Of a stretch of DNA of 64,000 bases, positions 54,987 through 61,861 are shown in pieces; position 1 is the stretch's first letter; each line of letters begins with the position of its first letter. The position numbers and the translations under genes were made by a program. The notes below the pieces were generated by a model. That model did not search any database, was not told the origin of the DNA, and saw only the letters and a program-made list of their open reading frames with translations. Origin of the DNA: an uncultured Bacteroidota bacterium (GTDB lineage: Bacteria > Bacteroidota > Bacteroidia > Flavobacteriales > Flavobacteriaceae); assembly GCA_902583445.1 (NCBI GenBank), contig CACHVZ010000002.1, positions 18,191-82,190 on the forward strand, written 5' to 3'.

Positions 54987-56256
54987 ATAATTTTTCTAAC
55001 TTAACTCCCCTTGACCCTTTTACCAAAATATTCATATTTTTTAAACTTTTAAATGAATCAGATTGTGCTAATTCCTCTGTATTTGAAAACTTAAAAAAAT
55101 ATTCCCCTTCAGTATTACACTTTGAAAAATTATCACCTACTAAATAGACTCTACTATAATCTTTGTTTTTAACAAAATCAACTATTTTTTGATGTTCATG
55201 ATCTGAATACTTTCCAAGTTCAAACATCTCTCCCAATATTAATACTCTATTATTTATATTCATATTTTCAAAATTTGAAATAGCTGCTGACATGCTTGTA
55301 GGATTAGCGTTATATGCATCTAAATAAATATTATTACTATCAAAAGTCAAAATTTCAGACCTATTGGAGTCATTTAAAAATTTATTAAGTCCTTCTTGAA
55401 TTTCTTTATTTGACAAGTCAAGGAACTTTCCTAATGTAATACTTGAGGCCAAATTTGAAAAGTTATATTCACCGTAGAGATTTGAATTAAACTCGAATCC
55501 ATCAGTTTTAAGTTTCAAAGATGAATTATCTTTTTTGTAATCAAATATATATTCTGAATCTTTGCTGCTTCCATAAGTCACCGCAAGGTCTCCCTTACAA
55601 TTTTTTACTTGTAATTTATCATCATTATTTAAAATTATGTGACCATAGTTTTCTGTTAAATATTCAAACATCTCAGTCTTACCTTTTATAACCCCTTCAA
55701 AACTTCCAAATCCCTCAAGATGAGCATACCCGTAATTAGTTATTAATCCTATATCTGGCATAGCAATTTCACATAATCTTTTTATTTCTCCAACATGGTT
55801 AGCACCCATCTCTATAATTGCAACATCAATATCATCTTTTATATTAAGTAGTGAGATTGGAACTCCTATGTGATTATTCAAATTCCCTTTTGTCTTGATT
55901 ACATTATACTTTTGAGAAAGGATTGAATAGATTAGATTCTTAGTGGTAGTTTTACCGTTACTACCAGTAATTCCAATAACTTTTGTGTCAAACAGAGATC
56001 TATGATAATTGCTTAAATCTTGAAGAGCTTTTAAACTGTTTTCTACATAAACTATATTATCATGAATATCTTTTTGCTCAACATCGTCAACTATTGAAAA
56101 CTTTGCACCTTTTTCAATTGCTTCCTTTGCAAAAACGTTACCATCGAAATTATCTCCTTTTAATGAAAAATACATTTCATCTTTATTAATTTTCCTAGTA
56201 TCAGTAGACACACCTGAGCAAGAATTGAAAAGAGAATATAATTTTTGAGTGTCCAA
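54979..56256 (-). CDS. murF: UDP-N-acetylmuramoyl-tripeptide--D-alanyl-D-alanine ligase
   Basis: A 425-residue Mur ligase with the ATP loop VIGITGSNGKTTTKNLIYS (about 92-110), KGNLNNHIGVPISLL, IIEMGANHVGEIKRLC and the family segment YLDAYNANPTSMSAAISNF. The order and the GNxNNxIGxP motif are MurF-specific. It adds D-Ala-D-Ala to the peptidoglycan precursor in the cytoplasm. The start is TTG at 56256. It is a single gene, away from the main dcw cluster. Confidence 0.94.
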   Translation of the reverse strand: MDTQKLYSLFNSCSGVSTDTRKINKDEMYFSLKGDNFDGNVFAKEAIEKGAKFSIVDDVEQKDIHDNIVYVENSLKALQDLSNYHRSLFDTKVIGITGSNGKTTTKNLIYSILSQKYNVIKTKGNLNNHIGVPISLLNIKDDIDVAIIEMGANHVGEIKRLCEIAMPDIGLITNYGYAHLEGFGSFEGVIKGKTEMFEYLTENYGHIILNNDDKLQVKNCKGDLAVTYGSSKDSEYIFDYKKDNSSLKLKTDGFEFNSNLYGEYNFSNLASSITLGKFLDLSNKEIQEGLNKFLNDSNRSEILTFDSNNIYLDAYNANPTSMSAAISNFENMNINNRVLILGEMFELGKYSDHEHQKIVDFVKNKDYSRVYLVGDNFSKCNTEGEYFFKFSNTEELAQSDSFKSLKNMNILVKGSRGVKLEKLFR

Positions 56257-56266
56257 CCTAATTTTA

Positions 56267-56297
56267 TTGCAATATACTAAAGAAATCAGTATTTTTG
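56267..56297 (+). promoter_or_regulatory. Promoter TTG-N20-TATTTTTG for the PDH operon
   Basis: TTG (56267-56269) and TATTTTTG followed by C (56290-56297) are 20 bp apart, a good match to the Bacteroidota -33/-7 promoter. The box ends 34 bp before the pdhA start. It is the best promoter match I found in the window. Confidence 0.6.
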
Positions 56298-56331
56298 CTG
56301 CGTCTTTTGATTACAACTTCAACTTTATAAT

Positions 56332-57333
56332 ATGAAAAAAATTACTGGAAAGACTTATTTAGATTGGTATGAAAATATGCTTTTATGGAGAAAGTTTGAG
56401 GATAAACTTGCTGCTAAATATATTCAACAAAAAATAAGAGGTTTTTTACATCTTTATAATGGCCAAGAAGCAGTTCTTGCTGGCTGTCTTCATTCCATAG
56501 ATCCTAAAAAGGACAGAATGATTAGTTCATATAGAAGTCATGTTCATGCAATAGGTCTAGGAGAAGATCCAAAATTTGTAATGGCAGAATTATTCGGTAA
56601 AGCAACCGGTACATCTGGAGGTTTAGGTGGGTCAATGCATATTTTTTCAAAAAAATATAATTTTTTTGGTGGTCATGGTATTGTTGGAGGTCAGATTCCA
56701 TTAGGCACTGGAATTGCTTTTGGTGATAAATATTTTAAAAGAGATAGTGTCACTCTTTGCTTTCTAGGTGATGGTGCAATTAGACAAGGAGCATTTCATG
56801 AGTCAATTAATCTTGCTGCTTTATGGAAACTGCCTGTCATTTATATAGTTGAAAATAATGGTTATGCCATGGGAACATCAGTTGCAAGAACAACAAGTCA
56901 AGAAGATCTTTGGAAATTAGGTGAGCCATACGAAATGCCTTCAATGCCAGTAGATGGTATGGACCCAGTTAAAGTTGCTGAGGTAATTGATAAATGTGTA
57001 AAACATGCAAGAGCTGGAAAAGGTCCTTCACTTCTTGATGTGAAAACCTACAGATATAGAGGTCACTCGATGTCTGATGCTCAACAGTATAGAACTAAAG
57101 AAGAAGTCGAAGAGTATAGAAAAATTGATCCAATTACTCAGGTTGAAAAAATAATTCTCTCAAAGAAATATGGAACTAAATCTGATATTGAAAAGATTGA
57201 TAAAAAAGTTAAAAAAATAATTGCAGAGTGTGAAGAATTTTCAGAGTCATCTCCATTTCCAGATAATTCTGTTATGTATGATGTTGTTTACGAGCAAAAT
57301 GATTATCCATTTATTAAACATAAATTAGATTAA
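56332..57333 (+). CDS. pdhA: Pyruvate dehydrogenase E1 component, alpha subunit
   Basis: The 333-residue E1alpha has YNGQEAVLAGCLHSIDPKKD, the ThDP-binding GDGAIRQGAFHESINLAALW to VENNGYAMGTSV stretch (about 144-185) and YRYRGHSMSDAQQYRTKEE, containing the phosphorylation-loop-type SMSD sequence. It decarboxylates pyruvate with an E1beta partner, which is not encoded here. E2 follows after 1 bp. Confidence 0.95.
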   Translation: MKKITGKTYLDWYENMLLWRKFEDKLAAKYIQQKIRGFLHLYNGQEAVLAGCLHSIDPKKDRMISSYRSHVHAIGLGEDPKFVMAELFGKATGTSGGLGGSMHIFSKKYNFFGGHGIVGGQIPLGTGIAFGDKYFKRDSVTLCFLGDGAIRQGAFHESINLAALWKLPVIYIVENNGYAMGTSVARTTSQEDLWKLGEPYEMPSMPVDGMDPVKVAEVIDKCVKHARAGKGPSLLDVKTYRYRGHSMSDAQQYRTKEEVEEYRKIDPITQVEKIILSKKYGTKSDIEKIDKKVKKIIAECEEFSESSPFPDNSVMYDVVYEQNDYPFIKHKLD

Positions 57334-57334
57334 T

Positions 57335-58615
57335 ATGGCTGAGGTAATAAATATGCCAAGACTGAGTGATACTATGGAAGAGGGTACTCTTGCAAAGTGG
57401 TTCAAAAAAGTTGGAGATGATGTTAAAGAAGGAGAGATTTTAGCAGAAATTGAGACAGATAAGGCTACAATGGAGTTTGAATCTTTTCATGATGGAGTTC
57501 TTCTACATATAGGAATAAATGAAGGCTCTACAGCTCCAGTAGATAGTATAATTGCTGTAATTGGTTCAAAAGGAGAAGATATATCGTCACTAATCAAAGG
57601 TGATTCTACACCAGAAGTTAAAGAGGAGCCTGAACCAGAAGTTAAAGAGGAGCCCAAAGTAGAGGTTAAACAAGAGCCTGAACCAGAAGTTAAAGAGGAG
57701 CCCAAAGTAGAGGTTAAACAGGAACCTGAACCAATAACTCATGATCAACCAAAGTTTGACTCTAATGGTAGAGTACTTATTTCACCATTAGCAAAAAAAC
57801 TTGCATCTGAAAAGGGAATAGATATTTCATTAATTAAAGGGACTGGTGATAATGGAAGAATTATAAAAAGAGATATAGATTCATATAAACCTTCAAATTA
57901 CACTCATTTTGCTCAACCAAAGCCTGTTGTTAAAGAATCATCATATGAGATTCCTAACAATACTATGAGAAAAGCTATTGCAAAGAGATTATCTGATTCA
58001 AAATTTTCAGCACCTCATTACTATCTAAACATTGAGCTGGAGATGGATAACATGATATCATTTAGGCAACAATTTATAAATACTCAAAATATAAAAATCT
58101 CATTTAACGATATTATAGCTAAGGCTGTTGCACTTTCTCTTGCTAAGCATCCAAAAGTTAATTCTAGATGGTATGATGACAAAATTTTATTAAGTGAGCA
58201 TGTTCATCTTGGTGTCGCTGTTGCTGTTGAGGATGGATTAGTAGTCCCAGTTGTTAAGTTTGCAAACTCTAAAGATCTTCCTGAGATTAATTCAGAAATA
58301 AAAGATTTTGCAGAAAGAGCAAAAAACAAAAAATTAAATCCATCAGAAATTGAAGGAAGTACATTTACTATATCTAATCTTGGTATGTTTGGTATAGAAA
58401 GTTTTACATCAATAATTAATCAACCTAATTCTGCGATACTTTCCATTGGTGCAATAATTCAAAAACCAATAGTTAAAAATTCAGAGATTGTCATTGGAAA
58501 TACTATGAAGTTAACACTAGCATGTGATCATAGAACAGTTGATGGAGCTACTGGTTCATTGTTTCTAAAAACTTTGAAAGATTACATTGAAAATCCAGTC
58601 TCAATTTTAATCTAA
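57335..58615 (+). CDS. pdhC: Pyruvate dehydrogenase E2, dihydrolipoyl acetyltransferase
   Basis: The 426-residue E2 has one lipoyl domain with the modified lysine in AEIETDKATMEFE (Lys43). A Glu/Lys/Pro-rich linker (about 90-140) with two copies of a 16-residue unit follows, then a subunit-binding domain (LISPLAKKLASEKGIDISLI) and the acetyltransferase domain ending LACDHRTVDGATG. It passes the acetyl group to CoA, linking glycolysis to the TCA cycle. Its stop shares a base with the SDR start (TAATG). Confidence 0.94.
   Translation: MAEVINMPRLSDTMEEGTLAKWFKKVGDDVKEGEILAEIETDKATMEFESFHDGVLLHIGINEGSTAPVDSIIAVIGSKGEDISSLIKGDSTPEVKEEPEPEVKEEPKVEVKQEPEPEVKEEPKVEVKQEPEPITHDQPKFDSNGRVLISPLAKKLASEKGIDISLIKGTGDNGRIIKRDIDSYKPSNYTHFAQPKPVVKESSYEIPNNTMRKAIAKRLSDSKFSAPHYYLNIELEMDNMISFRQQFINTQNIKISFNDIIAKAVALSLAKHPKVNSRWYDDKILLSEHVHLGVAVAVEDGLVVPVVKFANSKDLPEINSEIKDFAERAKNKKLNPSEIEGSTFTISNLGMFGIESFTSIINQPNSAILSIGAIIQKPIVKNSEIVIGNTMKLTLACDHRTVDGATGSLFLKTLKDYIENPVSILI
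57626..57721 (+). repeat. 48-bp tandem repeat x2 in the PDH E2 linker
   Basis: Two 48-bp copies (57626-57673 and 57674-57721) starting GAGCCTGAACCAGAAGTTAA differ only in the last base, and partial units flank them. They encode the unit EPEPEVKEEPKVEVKQ twice. The copies stay in frame and lengthen the flexible linker between lipoyl and binding domains. Near-identity indicates a recent duplication. Confidence 0.9.
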
Positions 58616-59286
58616 TGAAAACTATACTTGTGTCCGGAACAAGCTCTGGTATAGGCTATGAAATATGTCTTAAAGCTCTTAAGCTTAAATATAAAGTTAT
58701 ATCTGTATCAAGAAATTCTAAGCCTCTTGAAAATATTAAAGGGATTGATTGTTATTCAGTTGATATAACAGATAATGATCAATTAAATAATTTAGTTGAA
58801 AGTTTGAAAAGTAAAAAAATTAACATCGACTTTTTAATCAATAATGCAGGTCATCTCAAAAATGAAACTTTTGATAAAACTTCATATGAATCCTTTAAGG
58901 AAACCTATGATGTAAATGTTTTTGGTTTAGCTCAAATTACAAGATTGCTTTTGCCAATAATTAATAAGTCAGGCCATGTGATTAATATAAGTAGTATTGG
59001 AGGTGTAAATGGTTCAAAAAAATTTCCTGGTCTATCTGTATACTCAAGTAGCAAGGCTGCAGTTATTGCTTTAACTGAAGTATTAGCAGAGGAATTTCCA
59101 AATGGACCTTCTTTTAATGTTCTTGCTCTAGGTGCTGTACAAACAAAGATGCTTAAAAAGGCTTTTCCTGAATATGTTGCACAAACAAACCCAAATGAAA
59201 TGGCAAGTTATATATTAGATTTTGCTTTAAATGGTGGAAAATTATTTAATGGAAAACTTATATCTGTTTCAAACTCAACTCCCTAA
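58615..59286 (+). CDS. Short-chain dehydrogenase/reductase
   Basis: The 223-residue classical SDR has the cofactor loop TILVSGTSSGIGYEICLKAL (TGxxxGIG, about 3-22), LINNAG (about 78-83), a serine in NISSIGGVN and the catalytic YSSSKAAV (Tyr near 144, Lys near 148). It starts at the last base of the E2 stop, so it is coupled to the PDH genes, although its substrate is unknown. It converges on the Mla-type ABC gene with a 12-bp overlap. Confidence 0.88.
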   Translation: MKTILVSGTSSGIGYEICLKALKLKYKVISVSRNSKPLENIKGIDCYSVDITDNDQLNNLVESLKSKKINIDFLINNAGHLKNETFDKTSYESFKETYDVNVFGLAQITRLLLPIINKSGHVINISSIGGVNGSKKFPGLSVYSSSKAAVIALTEVLAEEFPNGPSFNVLALGAVQTKMLKKAFPEYVAQTNPNEMASYILDFALNGGKLFNGKLISVSNSTP

Positions 59287-60030
59287 TTTTCCAACCTTTC
59301 TTAGTAATTCAGATGAATAGACAAAGTCGTTAACTAGTTTGTTATTAGTTTTTAGAATTTCTTTATTATTTCCTTCCCAGACTTTTTCTCCTTGAACTAA
59401 AAAAATAATTTTATCCCCAATCTCCATAACTGAATTCATATCATGGGTATTTATGACAGTTGTAATATTATACTCGATTGTTATCTCTTGAATTAACTTG
59501 TCAATTATTATAGCTGTCTTTGGATCAAGTCCGGAATTAGGCTCGTCACAAAAAAGATACTTTGGATTTAAAACAATAGCTCTTGCTATTGCAACCCTTT
59601 TTTTCATTCCACCAGATATTTCAGAAGGATATTTATTATCAGCATCTTTTAAGTCAACTCTATTAATTACTTCTAAAGCTCTCAATAACATTTCTTCATC
59701 AGTTTTATTTGAAAACATTTTCATTGGAAAAATAATATTCTCTAATACCGTCATTGAATCAAATAAAGCACTTCCCTGGAAAACAGTTCCAACTTCTTTC
59801 CTTAAGTGAGATAATACTGATATATTCTCTTTATCAAACTTTTCATTATCAAAATAAATATTTCCTCTCTCAACCTCAAGGAGTCCTAGGAGACATTTCA
59901 TTAAAACAGTTTTTCCTGATCCACTCTGACCAATTATTAGATTAGTCTTTCCCTTGTCAAAAACAGTTGAAATTTCTTTCAAAATTTTAACCCCATCAAA
60001 AGATTTTGATATTTCTTCTACTTTAATCAT
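59275..60030 (-). CDS. ABC transporter ATP-binding protein, MlaF-like
   Basis: A 251-residue ATPase with Walker A IGQSGSGKTVLMKCLLGL (about 33-50), signature EISGGMKKRVAIARAI (about 138-153), Walker B LFCDEPNSGLDP and the switch histidine in VINTHDMNS. The GGMKKR signature is typical of MlaF-type importers that move phospholipids between membranes. The stop is TGA. Its start overlaps the permease stop by 1 bp. Confidence 0.9.
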   Translation of the reverse strand: MIKVEEISKSFDGVKILKEISTVFDKGKTNLIIGQSGSGKTVLMKCLLGLLEVERGNIYFDNEKFDKENISVLSHLRKEVGTVFQGSALFDSMTVLENIIFPMKMFSNKTDEEMLLRALEVINRVDLKDADNKYPSEISGGMKKRVAIARAIVLNPKYLFCDEPNSGLDPKTAIIIDKLIQEITIEYNITTVINTHDMNSVMEIGDKIIFLVQGEKVWEGNNKEILKTNNKLVNDFVYSSELLRKVGKLGS

Positions 60031-60767
60031 TATGCTAATAAAAGTTGAGTTACAACAAAGTTAATTATGATAATTACGATACTGGTCCAAACAAAAGATA
60101 TATTACTTGCTTTACCCACTTCCAATGCACCACCTTTCATAAAGAATCCGTGATAAGAAGGAATTGTAGCTAAGATAAATGCAAATAATGTTGTCTTTAT
60201 ATATGCATATATTACGTGAAACACTTTAAAATCTAATTGAATTCCTTGAATAAAATCAAAACTTGAAGAAAATCCTGCGTAAACACTGGCCATATAACCA
60301 CCTAATATTCCTAGAAACATTGCTAAAGTAATTAAGAATGGATATAACATTAAAGAAATAATTTTTGGAAAAATTAGATAATTAAATGAATTAACACCCA
60401 TTACTTCCAGTGCATCTATTTGCTCTGTAACTCTCATAGTTCCAATGCTAGATGTAATAAAAGACCCAACCTTTCCTGCCATAATTATAGAAATTAGAGT
60501 TGGAGCAAATTCTAAAATTACTGATTGTCTTGTTGCAAATCCAATAAGATTCCCTGGTAGAAAAGGACTCTCAATATTAAGAGCAGTCTGAATTGCAACG
60601 ACGCCTCCCACTAAAAAAGACATAAATGCTACAATCCAAATAGAGCCAATAATGAGATCATCAATCTCTTGAACAATTAATTTTTTTAAAACATTCCACT
60701 TAGTAAATTTTGTAAAAGTGTATTTAATCATTAAAAAATACCTACCTATATGAAAAAAAAGTTTCAT
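60030..60767 (-). CDS. MlaE-family ABC permease
   Basis: A 245-residue membrane protein of the MlaE/YrbE family. About five TM helices are present, with the conserved segments SFLVGGVVAIQTAL, EFAPTLISIIMAGKVGSFITSSIGTMRVTEQIDALEVMG and ATIPSYHGFFMKGGALEVG. It forms the membrane part of a lipid-asymmetry or lipid-transport system with the MlaF-like ATPase. The substrate-binding MCE protein (MlaD) is not adjacent here. Confidence 0.92.
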   Translation of the reverse strand: MKLFFHIGRYFLMIKYTFTKFTKWNVLKKLIVQEIDDLIIGSIWIVAFMSFLVGGVVAIQTALNIESPFLPGNLIGFATRQSVILEFAPTLISIIMAGKVGSFITSSIGTMRVTEQIDALEVMGVNSFNYLIFPKIISLMLYPFLITLAMFLGILGGYMASVYAGFSSSFDFIQGIQLDFKVFHVIYAYIKTTLFAFILATIPSYHGFFMKGGALEVGKASNISFVWTSIVIIIINFVVTQLLLA

Positions 60768-60772
60768 TATGA

Positions 60773-61843
60773 TTAAATCTTATAGGTTATAGCATTTATA
60801 TTCATACCTGCTCCTACACTTGCAAACATTATTATGTCTCCTTTATTTAAGACATGTCCTCCATAGTTGTTTCTTTTAACTATATCAAAAAGAGTTGGAA
60901 TTGTAGCTACTGAACTGTTTCCAAATTCTTCTATGTTCATTGGAAGAACACCCTCTGGTGGAATATTTTTATAGAGTCTATAAAATCTCTTAATAATTGC
61001 TTCATCCATTTTTTTATTAGCTTGATGAATAAATATTTTTTTAAGATCATTAATATTACATTTAGACTCATCAAAACATGATTTCATTGCAATAGGAACA
61101 TTTGTAAGTGCAAATTCATATACTTTTCTACCCTGCATTTTGATAAACTTCTGATCTTTACTTTCTCTTAAGTCTTTATCATATGAAGAACCATAGAATA
61201 TAAAATCATTTTCACCCTCATGGGTAAAAGTTGCAGATTTATGAGATAATATTCCCCCATCATAAGAAGTATCTTTTTCTAATATCGTAGCACCTGATCC
61301 ATCTGCATATATCATAGAGTCTCTATCGTTTTTGTCTAGAATTCTTGAAAGTGTGTCACAACCAATTATTAAGCATTTATTTGCCATTCCAGACTTAATA
61401 AAAGATTTTGCTTGAATTATTCCTTCTAACCAACCCGGGCAACCACAAATAATGTCATATGCTACACAATTTGGATTTTTGATTTTAAGTTTTGCTTTAA
61501 CTTTTGAAGCAATTGAAGGAAGTGTATCTACTTGCCCACTATTATATGAAATATCTCCTGCATTATGAGCGACAATAATGTAGTCTAATTTTTCTTGATC
61601 AATTTTTGAATTAACAATTGCACCTTTTGCAGCAACTGTTGCTAAGTCAGAAGAATTTATTTCATCAGAGGCATATCTTCTCTGGTAGATACCAGTTATA
61701 GACTTAAACTTTTCGATTATTTCTGAATTTGAACTTTGAATATCAATTCCATCTCTATCAAGGAATTTATTCTGAAGAAAATCTGAATTTTTCTTTGTGA
61801 TATCTGGTATGCAACTTCCTGTACCAGTTATTCTGTAGTTCAT
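60773..61843 (-). CDS. 3-oxoacyl-ACP synthase III family protein (second KAS III)
   Basis: The 356-residue condensing enzyme has the KAS III triad: Cys in DIICGCPGWLEGI (near 131), His in IFIHQANKKMDEAI (near 270) and Asn in EEFGNSSVATIP (near 310). It differs from the copy at 18351 in its N-terminal segment (IQSSNSEIIEKFKSITGIYQRRYA). It follows gcvP by 18 bp and precedes the MlaE permease by 5 bp, so it probably shares that operon. Substrate chain unknown; auxiliary fatty-acid or lipid synthesis is possible. Confidence 0.87.
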   Translation of the reverse strand: MNYRITGTGSCIPDITKKNSDFLQNKFLDRDGIDIQSSNSEIIEKFKSITGIYQRRYASDEINSSDLATVAAKGAIVNSKIDQEKLDYIIVAHNAGDISYNSGQVDTLPSIASKVKAKLKIKNPNCVAYDIICGCPGWLEGIIQAKSFIKSGMANKCLIIGCDTLSRILDKNDRDSMIYADGSGATILEKDTSYDGGILSHKSATFTHEGENDFIFYGSSYDKDLRESKDQKFIKMQGRKVYEFALTNVPIAMKSCFDESKCNINDLKKIFIHQANKKMDEAIIKRFYRLYKNIPPEGVLPMNIEEFGNSSVATIPTLFDIVKRNNYGGHVLNKGDIIMFASVGAGMNINAITYKI

Positions 61844-61861
61844 TTTATAAAATTACTTAAA

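Noticed and set aside
57601-57735. Repeats resembling a short CRISPR-like or satellite array
   Set aside because: The two 48-bp copies are adjacent, in frame and coding for the PDH E2 linker; there are no spacers.
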